Program-made: the position numbers and the translations under genes
Source of the DNA: a virus
Reading direction: 5' to 3' (one strand)
DNA: 20,541 bases
IMG/VR virus record: IMGVR_UViG_3300035179_000901
Location: 1-20,541 of that record
The notes under the pieces: generated by a model
What the model was told of the DNA's origin: nothing
Seen by the model: the letters and a program-made list of their open reading frames with translations, nothing else
Database searches by the model: none
Part shown: positions 8,567 through 14,486 of the stretch, in pieces
Layout of the letters: every line of letters starts with the position of its first letter
Position numbering within the stretch: the stretch's first letter is position 1

Positions 8567-8599
8567 GGGATTCCTCGGTTCCCTCAGAATGACAGCGGC
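8567..8599 (+). repeat. REP-like palindromic repeat, copy 2
   Basis: This is the diverged partner of 8480-8512. The stem changes in a paired way (ATTC with GAAT here, ATGCT with AGCAT in copy 1), so base pairing is kept although the sequence differs. That suggests selection for the hairpin. Confidence 0.55.
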
Positions 8600-8842
8600 C
8601 CGCGACGCTATACCGCCCCCCTTCCTCCTCCCCAAAAGGACTCCCTCCTGCCCGCGGGCAAGAGGGGGTACAGCATCGTACTGATTCGAGCGCAGTCTCC
8701 AGCCACTTCCGGCATTCATCCTCCTCGCCGAGACGCGCTGAGGCGGCGTTGTAGGTGGCAGACCGGGGGCTGCTTCGACCAGGAAGAGGTCTGCCCTCTT
8801 TACCACCACTCCACCCCCGAACGCGCCCCTACTCTTACTAAG

Positions 8843-8941
8843 TCAAGCCCCATTCGGTGCCTTGCTTGCCTTTTGTGTCTGTTCATCTTCGGGCAGACGC
8901 ACGCGCGGGAGCGCCCCTGCCGATGTGGATCGGCCGGCCAT
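8843..8941 (-). CDS. 32-residue ORF behind terminase, possibly a truncated phage gene
   Basis: ATG at 8941-8939 follows the terminase stop by 15 bases and is preceded by AGGGGGA about 10 bases upstream. It encodes a basic, Ala/Ser/Pro-rich 32-residue peptide beginning MAGRSTSAGALPRV and stops with TGA at 8845-8843. In tailed phages the gene here is usually the portal, and such N-termini are common in phage proteins, so this may be the stub of a portal gene cut at the element end. It is equally possible that it is not a gene. Confidence 0.3.
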   Translation of the reverse strand: MAGRSTSAGALPRVRLPEDEQTQKASKAPNGA

Positions 8942-8956
8942 CGCCGCGCTTTCCCC

Positions 8957-10540
8957 CTAGGCCTTGAACACGTATGTGGTCTTGCCTATCGTGAACCGCC
9001 GCCGCTCTCTCGTAATGCGCTTGCGCCCAGGCCCGCCGCTGCGGCTCACGCGGGCAATGAGGAACGGCGGGTAGCTGGGAGCGGGCTCCTGCCAGAACGC
9101 CATCACTACCGCGTCGCCATCGTCCGTCGAGCGGCCCAGCCGTTTGCGGATCTCCTCCTTGCTCTCGACCGCGATCTTGCCCGCGGACATGTCCCGCCAG
9201 TGAGGCGCCGTCAGGTCTCCGGTGAGCAGGTCGTCTGGCGGAAGGGCGATCTCGCGCCCATTGGCCGGGTCGAGCAGTTCCCGCAGTTTCCACCAGGCCG
9301 CGCTCCGTTTGTTCATGAAGCCGAGCTCTCCCGATCGGTCCTTCGCGTCAGTGTGCTCTGACGCGTTGAAGGCCCGCACCGCTTTGCCCTGCTCCTTGAG
9401 CCGGTCCACCACCCCGGCGCCGATGCCGATCACATCCACCACTGCCTCGCCGCCGTGAGCCTGCAGAATCCCTGCCACCGCCCCCGTCGTCTCCATCGTG
9501 TCGCGCTTCGAGGACCGTCGCAGCTCCCGGATGGCGTCGCCGTACCGGAGAGCGGTGACCGTCCGGTCTTCACCTCCTCGCGCCACATCCACCCCGCAGC
9601 AAGTGAACTCTCCCCACTCCCCCGAGTCCTCCAGCAGCCGCCATCTGTCGTTCGCCGCCTCCACCCAGCTCAGCGGGATCACGCCATCCTCGTCTGAGGA
9701 GGCGAACTCACCCATGACCCTATTCGCGAAGACCGCCGATCCTTCACCCCACTGCCTTCCTCGCTGCTCGGCCCACTCTGGCGAGACACGCCCGGCCGAG
9801 ACGCATTCTGCGAGGGTGACATGGCGCGTCCACCAATCCTCGTATCCGGGCTTGCGCTGGTGGATCTCGTAGAAGCGCCCCTGCGGCTCTCCCGGGGTTG
9901 AGATGGCGAGCGCATAGCATTGTCCGGATGCCAGCGCGCCCTCGGCCGCATCCCAGGTCGCTGGCGGGATCGCCTTCGCCTCATCAAACACGTAGAGCAG
10001 ATGCGAGGCGTGGGCCCCTTCAATGAGGTCCGGCTTGTCACTGGCCGCGGCGAAGGCCTCGCCGTGCTGCAGTTTCAGGGTGATCTGCAGTAGCTCCGTC
10101 CGCTCGTCGAAGCGGCCCCGGCCGATGCGCTGCCACAGCAGGCACCGGCTCCACTTGTGGATCTCCGGCCATAGATAGTGAGTGAGCTGCCGCCACGCGC
10201 TCGCGGTGGTCACCACCTTCCAATCGACACCCATCGCCTCCCGGGTGGCGGCGAACCACAACGTGCCCCACGCTGCGACTGCCGTCTTGCCCAGTGAGTG
10301 CGGTCCGCGCAGGGCCACGCGCCTCTCGGTCGCGAGCCTCGACAGCACCTCGGACTGGTAGCCAGTCGGCCCCTCCCCCTCATCCCACTCGAAGCACTCC
10401 AGCACGAAGCGGGCCGGATCGTCCCGGTAGCCGGCAAAGGAGACCTCCGCCGCCTGTGCCATGAACTCCCGAGCGACCAGGCCCAGCAGGCTATTCGGCG
10501 GTGGCTCTGTCGATCTCGTCGAGGCGCGCGGCCAGCTCAT
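8957..10540 (-). CDS. terL: Phage terminase large subunit
   Basis: This is the DNA-packaging motor. ATPase motifs are Walker A GPHSLGKT at residues 79-86 and Walker B LLYVFDEA at 181-188 (D186, E187). The C-terminal RNase H-like nuclease has its acidic triad at D318 (GVDVARGG), D369 (VVDVIGIGAG) and D476 (DDGDAVVMAF). At 527 residues it is full length with all catalytic residues present, so it looks functional. ATG at 10540 has GGGAG 7 bases upstream but overlaps the previous gene by 50 bases. ATG at 10462 (residue 27), with GGGAG very close to it, is an alternative that would remove most of the low-complexity N-terminus. It is the last sizeable gene of the minus-strand operon; no structural gene follows. 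Confidence 0.92.
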   Translation of the reverse strand: MSWPRASTRSTEPPPNSLLGLVAREFMAQAAEVSFAGYRDDPARFVLECFEWDEGEGPTGYQSEVLSRLATERRVALRGPHSLGKTAVAAWGTLWFAATREAMGVDWKVVTTASAWRQLTHYLWPEIHKWSRCLLWQRIGRGRFDERTELLQITLKLQHGEAFAAASDKPDLIEGAHASHLLYVFDEAKAIPPATWDAAEGALASGQCYALAISTPGEPQGRFYEIHQRKPGYEDWWTRHVTLAECVSAGRVSPEWAEQRGRQWGEGSAVFANRVMGEFASSDEDGVIPLSWVEAANDRWRLLEDSGEWGEFTCCGVDVARGGEDRTVTALRYGDAIRELRRSSKRDTMETTGAVAGILQAHGGEAVVDVIGIGAGVVDRLKEQGKAVRAFNASEHTDAKDRSGELGFMNKRSAAWWKLRELLDPANGREIALPPDDLLTGDLTAPHWRDMSAGKIAVESKEEIRKRLGRSTDDGDAVVMAFWQEPAPSYPPFLIARVSRSGGPGRKRITRERRRFTIGKTTYVFKA

Positions 10541-10949
10541 GCCATCGCTCCCGCGGGACGAAGTCCCGCATCAACTCCGCCACCTTCCGGACGGTCTCGC
10601 GCAGCTCGCTCCCCTGGTAGATGAACTCGGTTAGCTCGTGCTTCTGAGGTGGCGGCCCGTCGTGGTAATCGAAGATGAGCTTCACCAGCGCGGCATTGCC
10701 CTTGGCCGCGTTCACCACGATGGACTCGGTGAGCACGTCGTAGAACTCCTTCTCACCGCCCTTGCCGTCCTTCGCCTTCTTGCGCAGCGCCTGGATGAGC
10801 AGGTTCCGCAGGCTCTTGCTGCCCCGGGGCCGGCCGTCATTGCGCACTCCGGGCTGCCCGAAGCGAGTGTGAAGCGGCGGCTTCTTGTAGCCGACCTCGT
10901 AGTCGCCGCTCCCGTTTTCCTCCCGTTCCTGGGGAACAGCATCACTCAT
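10491..10949 (-). CDS. DUF5681-type phage protein, probable small terminase
   Basis: The product has 152 residues. The N-terminal block GYKKPPLHTRFGQPGVRNDG followed by RPRGSKSLRNLL matches the DUF5681 pattern (G-Y-x-K-P-P-x-x-x-R-F ... G-R-P-x-G-S-x-x-L), found in phage and prophage genes next to terminase large subunits. The C-terminal half is helical and charged. By position it probably fills the role of the small terminase subunit that selects the DNA to be packaged. ATG at 10949 is preferred over an upstream in-frame start because GGAAGGGAAGAG lies just before it and it overlaps the stop of the methyltransferase gene by 8 bases, consistent with translational coupling. Confidence 0.8.
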   Translation of the reverse strand: MSDAVPQEREENGSGDYEVGYKKPPLHTRFGQPGVRNDGRPRGSKSLRNLLIQALRKKAKDGKGGEKEFYDVLTESIVVNAAKGNAALVKLIFDYHDGPPPQKHELTEFIYQGSELRETVRKVAELMRDFVPRERWHELAARLDEIDRATAE

Positions 10950-11793
10950 CGCTCTTCCCTTCCTCACCTTCGGCCGCCTGACGCGCCGCCGCCACCTCGC
11001 CGAAGGTGCGGCCATCGCCAGCCAGGATCGCCTCCTTGCCGGTGAGCGTTTGCCAGCGAAGCACCGACACGTCCACGTAGGCCGGACTCAACTCCATACC
11101 GAAAGCGCGACAGCCCAACTGCTGGGCGGCGATGACGGCCGGCCCGCTGCCCAGGAACAGGTCCAGCACGATCTCTCCTGGCCGCAAGTGGTTGCGCACC
11201 GGGATGCGCCAGAGCTCCGTGGGTTTGGTGGTCGGATGCTGGTGCTCGCTCTGCCGGGCGATCTGCCAGACCGTCGACTGGTTGCGCTCGCCCAGGAAGG
11301 CATGGCGCTCCCGCCACCCATACAGGCATGGCTCGTGCTGCCAGTGGTAGTCGGAGCGGCTGAACTGGAAGCTCTCCTTGACCCAGACGATCTCCTGGTG
11401 CACCTCTACGCCTACAGAGCCCAGCGCGGCCAGGAACGCCGGCCGCGTGATCGAGGCATGCCAGACATACCAGGCTGCATCTTCGGTGGTATGAATGGCC
11501 GCGGCGCGGAAGGCGGCGGTGAGAAACGCTTCTAGCGCCGCTCCCTGCAGATCATCGTTGGCGATGGGATCATAGACTCTGCCCCCGCCGTGCTCCCGCC
11601 GGTGCGCGTTGCCGTCATAGGCGACGCCATATGGCGGATCGGTGGCAAGAAGGCCCGCCCTCTCTCCTGCCATCAGCCTCTCGACCGCGGCCGGATCGGT
11701 GGAGTCCGCGCACATGATGCGATGCTGCGGCATCGGGACCGCGGTGAAGCGCTTGCCGCAGTGTCCGCAGGTGCACTCAATGGTTTCGCTCAT
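10942..11793 (-). CDS. DNA methyltransferase B, N6-adenine/N4-cytosine class
   Basis: This 283-residue enzyme would transfer a methyl group from S-adenosylmethionine to an exocyclic amino group of DNA. The catalytic motif DPPY is at 52-55. A motif-X-like HPTTKP is at 186-191. The SAM-binding motif DLFLGSG is at 211-217, near the C-terminus, so the order is that of beta-class enzymes. A small CxCxxC element (CTCGHCGKRF) precedes a H-R-I-M-C-A-D-S-T segment. The motif I threonine normally following FxGSG is proline here (GSGPAV), a deviation of unknown effect. ATG at 11793 is chosen over the longer ORF because GGAGG lies 6 bases upstream. It overlaps methyltransferase A by 17 bases. It may protect element DNA from host restriction. 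Confidence 0.88.
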   Translation of the reverse strand: MSETIECTCGHCGKRFTAVPMPQHRIMCADSTDPAAVERLMAGERAGLLATDPPYGVAYDGNAHRREHGGGRVYDPIANDDLQGAALEAFLTAAFRAAAIHTTEDAAWYVWHASITRPAFLAALGSVGVEVHQEIVWVKESFQFSRSDYHWQHEPCLYGWRERHAFLGERNQSTVWQIARQSEHQHPTTKPTELWRIPVRNHLRPGEIVLDLFLGSGPAVIAAQQLGCRAFGMELSPAYVDVSVLRWQTLTGKEAILAGDGRTFGEVAAARQAAEGEEGKSDE

Positions 11794-12526
11794 CGCGCAC
11801 CTCCAGGAAGGTCTGTCCGGTCGCGGAAAGAACGGGCTGTCGCTCGGTGAGCTGCATCCAGCGCAGTAGGGCGACATCCACATAGGCGGGCGAGATGTCC
11901 ATGCCCAGACACCTCCGCCTCACCTGTTCCGCCGCGACCAACGTCGTGCCGCTGCCAAGGAAGGGCTCGAGGATTGCGGCGCCCTCACCGGCATAGGTCT
12001 TCAGCAGGTCGGCCCACATCCGCACCGGCTTGGGACAGGGATGGCCGCCGGTGTCCTTGTGGGTGCCGGCCGGGAAATCGAAGACGTCGTTGGGTCTTCC
12101 CCGCGGCCAGCGCTCGCCGAAGAAGAGAACCGGCTCCCAGCACCAGAAGCGCGACACTTTGCCGTTGGTCATCGCGTTGGTCTTGATCCAGGGAGCCACG
12201 TGGTAGGCTTCGAAGAGCCGCAGCCACAGGGGGAGGTTATTGCAGCCGGGCGTGACGATCTGCCGCCGACTCAGAGAGCGCGCTGCCTCAAACCACTGCC
12301 TTGTGAACTCCCGATAGGCTTCCGCGCTCTTGCTGTCGTCGGTCTCCTCGTCATATCCCAGGCCGACATTGTAGGGCGGATCGGTCACCAGCAGCTCGCA
12401 GGCCTCGCCGGAGGTCAGCGCCGTCAGATCCGCCTCACTGGTCGCATCGCCGCAGAGCACGCGATGCTTCACCTGTGGCTCCGCTTCGAATCGATGCCCG
12501 CAGTGCTGACAGGCGCATTCAGACAT
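11777..12526 (-). CDS. DNA methyltransferase A, N6-adenine/N4-cytosine class
   Basis: The product has 249 residues. DPPY is at 49-52, a motif-X-like HPCPKP at 162-167 and PFLGSGTT at 188-195, in beta-class order. The N-terminus CACQHCGHRF then HRVLCGDAT parallels methyltransferase B, as does the C-terminus SPAYVDVALLRW...GQTFLEV. The middle, which should hold the target-recognition region, is unrelated between the two. They are therefore diverged paralogues with probably different recognition sequences. ATG at 12526 has GGGAGG 7 bases upstream. It overlaps the ParB gene by 8 bases. The segment LGR...HRVLCGDAT is the usual junction between ParB and methylase in fused phage proteins, suggesting the two genes derive from one fused ancestor. 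Confidence 0.88.
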   Translation of the reverse strand: MSECACQHCGHRFEAEPQVKHRVLCGDATSEADLTALTSGEACELLVTDPPYNVGLGYDEETDDSKSAEAYREFTRQWFEAARSLSRRQIVTPGCNNLPLWLRLFEAYHVAPWIKTNAMTNGKVSRFWCWEPVLFFGERWPRGRPNDVFDFPAGTHKDTGGHPCPKPVRMWADLLKTYAGEGAAILEPFLGSGTTLVAAEQVRRRCLGMDISPAYVDVALLRWMQLTERQPVLSATGQTFLEVRDERNH

Positions 12527-13154
12527 CAGTGAGCCTCCCACAGCGCGGACAGCGTGCCACCCGGCCCAGCAGCCACAGATCGCCCGGGCGCGTCACCGGC
12601 TGGGCGGGAGGTTCGGGCGCATCGACTTCCTGGGGCTCTTCCTCAGGCTCGAACTGCGCCATCAGTTCGGCCAGAGCGGCCTCCGTGAAGCCGGTGATCT
12701 CCATGTCCGCACCCAGGACCTGGAGCATTCCGGAGTCCAGTTCCTGGAGCAGCTCGGCGAGGGTGGGATTGTCCATCTCCGACAACTCGCTGAGGCGGTT
12801 ATCGGCGATGAGGTCCGCCCACTCCTCGGCCTCGGTGGCATAGTCCTGGCGGTCAACCGGCACGAGGTCAACGCCCAGCAGCTTCGCCGCCGCCAGCCGG
12901 CCATGTCCGCGCACGATGAAGCCCGAGCGATTCGAGATCGTGATGGGCGCCCGCCAACCTTGGTGGCGGATGATCTTGCTGAGCAGGCGGATCTGCTCGT
13001 CCGAATGACGGTTCGGGTTTCTCGGATTCGGGACGAGTGCGTCGACATCCACGATCTCATCATGTGCGCAATGCACGGGAATTCCGGAGGCACAGACCGT
13101 CTCTGCCACGGCACTGGTAGGCCCACCCGCGAGATGCTCTGACGCCTGGTCCAT
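12519..13154 (-). CDS. ParB-like domain protein, companion of DNA methyltransferases
   Basis: Residues about 34-125 show the ParB/sulfiredoxin-fold pattern: V-D-V-D-x-L-V-P-N-P-R-N-P-N-R-H (35-50), then FIVRGHGRLAAAKLLG (79-94) and EEWADLIADNRLSEL. The VRGHGR motif is the conserved nucleotide-binding loop of the family. A helical segment and an acidic-proline linker follow, ending in TRPGDLWLLGR, which in phage ParB-methylase fusions runs straight into the methylase domain. Here it is followed by a short tail with CPRCG and a stop. It is first in the operon ParB-MTase-MTase-DUF5681-TerL. The role is probably DNA binding or nicking with the methylases rather than plasmid partition, since no ParA is present. 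The start ATG at 13154 follows AGAGGTGGGAG. Confidence 0.85.
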   Translation of the reverse strand: MDQASEHLAGGPTSAVAETVCASGIPVHCAHDEIVDVDALVPNPRNPNRHSDEQIRLLSKIIRHQGWRAPITISNRSGFIVRGHGRLAAAKLLGVDLVPVDRQDYATEAEEWADLIADNRLSELSEMDNPTLAELLQELDSGMLQVLGADMEITGFTEAALAELMAQFEPEEEPQEVDAPEPPAQPVTRPGDLWLLGRVARCPRCGRLTDV

Positions 13155-13172
13155 CTCCCACCTCTTCCCTCA

Positions 13173-13187
13173 GCCGCAAGTTGCGGC
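13173..13187 (-). promoter_or_regulatory. Hairpin just before ParB ribosome binding site
   Basis: GCCGCAA-G-TTGCGGC is a perfect 7-1-7 palindrome ending 19 bases before the ParB start codon. As RNA it would form a 5-bp stem with a 5-base loop directly upstream of the Shine-Dalgarno sequence. Another small dyad, TCACA-GA-TGTGA, lies at 13191-13202. Confidence 0.4.
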
Positions 13188-13204
13188 CGATCACAGATGT
13201 GAAC

Positions 13205-13319
13205 CCGAAAAAGACAAAGCCGGCCCCTGGGGTAGAGATCGGGTCATGACTCCGACCGCTACCTCAGACGCCGGCTACGCGTCGCCAGCTCTCACCCCAA
13301 ACCCACAGGGCCAGGGGCC
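13205..13319 (-). promoter_or_regulatory. Structured leader with terminator-like end, candidate attenuator
   Basis: Read on the minus strand, GGCCCCTGG (13319-13311) pairs with CCAGGGGCC (13230-13222), closing a region of about 98 bases. Inside, GGGGTGAGAG pairs with CTCTACCCC, GACGC pairs with GCGTC (13283-13279 with 13271-13267), and CGGTC pairs with GACC(C)G, so several helices share one closing stem. The closing stem is followed by GGCTTTGTCTTTTTCGG, a U-rich tract. It can serve as terminator of the toxin-antitoxin transcript, and, because a predicted promoter lies just before it, as an attenuator in the leader of the ParB-methylase-terminase operon. Confidence 0.5.
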
Positions 13320-13323
13320 TAGT

Positions 13324-13371
13324 TTCACTCAGTGAATTCTACCACAACAGATGCACGTTGACTAGTGCATC
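13324..13371 (-). promoter_or_regulatory. Predicted promoter with two operator dyads for ParB operon
   Basis: On the minus strand TAGTCA (13364-13359, 4 of 6 matches to -35) and TAGAAT (13341-13336, 5 of 6 matches to -10) are 17 bp apart. A perfect dyad GATGCAC-8-GTGCATC (13350-13356 and 13365-13371) is centred on the -35 box. A second perfect dyad TTCACT-C-AGTGAA (13324-13336) covers the edge of the -10 box and the expected start site near 13329. This layout suits repression by a dimeric regulator. It is 170 bp upstream of the ParB gene. Confidence 0.5.
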
Positions 13372-13415
13372 GCAAGCTCAAAAGCCCTCGGCGTATGGGC
13401 AGATGGAGGACGTGG

Positions 13416-13793
13416 CTAGACAAGGCCCTGTTCGTTCATTATGTCCAGAAATCCGAGGGGGAAATGGTCCGAGACGGCGGCCCCCTGGCGTATCTTCTTC
13501 AACACCTCAGGGCTGACGGCAGGACGTTTGACGAAGACCCCCTGGTCAAGTTTGCTCCGCACGACCGCTGGAGGCAAAGCCCTAGCGTCAGCGTAATTCA
13601 CGAATGTCTGGCGCGTGATGAAGTCCTTGTGATCTTCCCGCTGTAGCACACAGGATTCATCCTGGCATACCGGGGAGCTAGTAAGGTTCACCGTGATTAC
13701 GTAGGCAAGGGCGTCCTGCGCGGGGTCGGAGATAACCACCCAGAGGTGATTGTCGGAGCCGTCTGTGTAGAGAAAGGTATCCCCAGCCTTCAT
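13416..13793 (-). CDS. Putative PemK/MazF-like toxin of Panacea TA pair
   Basis: This 125-residue protein begins MKAGDTFLY and continues HLWVVISDP...AYVITVNLTS, then CVLQREDHKDFITRQTFVNYADAR. The opening strands (a G-D-x-F/Y start, W-V-V-I-S-D-P, V-x-V-N-L-T) resemble the PemK/MazF-type fold of small proteins paired with Panacea antitoxins. If so, it would be an RNA-cleaving or otherwise growth-blocking toxin. The start codon ATG directly abuts the TAG stop of the antitoxin gene with no base between, the arrangement of a translationally coupled TA pair with the antitoxin first. Family assignment rests on pattern and neighbour, since no strongly diagnostic catalytic motif is visible. Confidence 0.7.
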   Translation of the reverse strand: MKAGDTFLYTDGSDNHLWVVISDPAQDALAYVITVNLTSSPVCQDESCVLQREDHKDFITRQTFVNYADARALPPAVVRSKLDQGVFVKRPAVSPEVLKKIRQGAAVSDHFPLGFLDIMNEQGLV

Positions 13794-14348
13794 CTACGAC
13801 TGGATGCCGAACACGGTGTTGAACTTCGCCACGCGCTTGGCATCCCTGACGATTCTCATGGTTTCGCCAGCTCTGCCTACGGCCGCCAGAACATCCTCCA
13901 TAGGAATGGGCTGTGATGACCCACGCTTGTGGTTCCTGGCCCATTCCTCAAAGCCATGCGTGAGGCGCGTCAACTCGCTGTCCGACATACCAGTGTATTT
14001 TGCCGCTGTCTCGCGGAGCTTCTGCACCTCGTATCGAGACAGGTGCTTCACTCCAGGATCGGCTAGCAGTCGGACCTCAACGGAGATATTCCCAAGGAAC
14101 TCGGCCCATACCTCCTCGCCCGGAGCAGAGCCCTTGATGAGGTCATATACCTTCCCGTGTACCGGCCCCTGGTCCATTGCAACCAGTTCTGTTCCGATGA
14201 TGGGCCTTCCAACCTCGCGCAGGCTCTCCCTGTCGGCGACATAGAGGAGCTTCAGAAGCCTACGCCGTCCCATGCGATGGTCCTGGCGAGACTGCAGGAG
14301 AACCGCGACCGCTTCGACTATCTTCCTTGTGCCGAACTGGAAGTACAT
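13794..14348 (-). CDS. Panacea-domain (DUF4065/SocA-like) antitoxin
   Basis: The product has 184 residues. The block RRLLKLLYVADRESL followed by GRPIIGTELVAMDQGPVHGKVYDLIKG is characteristic of the Panacea (DUF4065, SocA/GepA) domain, with the L-L-Y-x-A-D-R/Y and G-P-V-x-x-x-V-Y-D motifs. C-terminally it is helical, with an EEWARNHKRGSSQPIPMEDVLAAVG segment. Panacea proteins neutralise unrelated toxins, some acting like chaperones or proteolysis adaptors. ATG at 14348 is preferred over one at 14372 because GGAG sits 8 bases upstream and the predicted transcript would start near 14374. It is the first gene of a two-gene operon and keeps the element in its host by addiction or protects against other phages, both inferences. 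Confidence 0.85.
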   Translation of the reverse strand: MYFQFGTRKIVEAVAVLLQSRQDHRMGRRRLLKLLYVADRESLREVGRPIIGTELVAMDQGPVHGKVYDLIKGSAPGEEVWAEFLGNISVEVRLLADPGVKHLSRYEVQKLRETAAKYTGMSDSELTRLTHGFEEWARNHKRGSSQPIPMEDVLAAVGRAGETMRIVRDAKRVAKFNTVFGIQS

Positions 14349-14369
14349 AGCTGTTCTCCGTGGCGGGAG

Positions 14370-14409
14370 CACTACGCAGTATTATAGCACACTACCACCT
14401 ATCTGACAC
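14370..14409 (-). promoter_or_regulatory. Promoter and operator of Panacea TA operon
   Basis: On the minus strand GTGTCA (14409-14404) and a perfect TATAAT (14386-14381) are 17 bp apart, with TGC before TATAAT giving an extended -10. The hexamer CACTAC (+ strand) occurs at 14370-14375 and 14390-14395, exactly 20 bp apart and flanking the -10 box, so both copies lie on the same helix face. This suggests autoregulation by the TA proteins. The leader to ATG 14348 would be about 25 bases. Confidence 0.7.
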
Positions 14410-14445
14410 CGATTCCCCCTTCGCGCCGCGACTCAAACTGACCCA

Positions 14446-14486
14446 CTAGCTAGATTCCCGCTCTCGCTGCTAGGGCACCTAGCTAG
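14446..14486. repeat. CTAGCTAG repeats and hairpin at gene end
   Basis: The self-complementary octamer CTAGCTAG occurs at 14446-14453 and 14479-14486, the second covering the stop codon of the 338-residue gene. Between them GCTAGG-GCA-CCTAGC (14469-14483) forms a 6-bp hairpin with a 3-base loop. CTAG is scarce in many bacterial genomes. The site could stop transcription of the upstream gene or bind a regulator of the TA promoter. No T tract follows. Confidence 0.45.

Larger units (their letters stand above)
8296..8842. other. Non-coding junction between island and phage-like element
   Basis: I see no supportable gene here. ORFs on either strand are short, rich in Arg/Pro/Gly, and built from repeat sequence. 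The stretch holds a hairpin just behind the membrane-protein gene, a tight GCGGGT-TAC-ACCCGC hairpin (8444-8458) and two related palindromic repeats. Gene orientation switches across it, and phage-type genes begin on its right side, so an element boundary is likely within it. Confidence 0.55.

Noticed and set aside
8740-8860. tRNA-like sequence on the minus strand near a GAGG-GCAGA-CCTC hairpin
   Set aside because: The loop has 5 rather than 7 bases, there is no TTCGA T-loop at the right distance and no acceptor stem.
8483-9361. 292-residue plus-strand ORF across the junction and terminase end
   Set aside because: It runs through the palindromic repeats and then antisense to the terminase nuclease domain; the composition is Arg/Pro/Ala-rich.
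12519-13154. Plasmid partition system based on the ParB-like protein
   Set aside because: There is no ParA ATPase and no parS-like cluster; the protein has the architecture of phage ParB-methylase proteins.
13222-13319. tRNA or selenocysteine-tRNA reading of the 98-base folded leader
   Set aside because: It has a closing stem and inner helices but no T-loop sequence, no CCA and no cloverleaf spacing; a leader or attenuator fits better.
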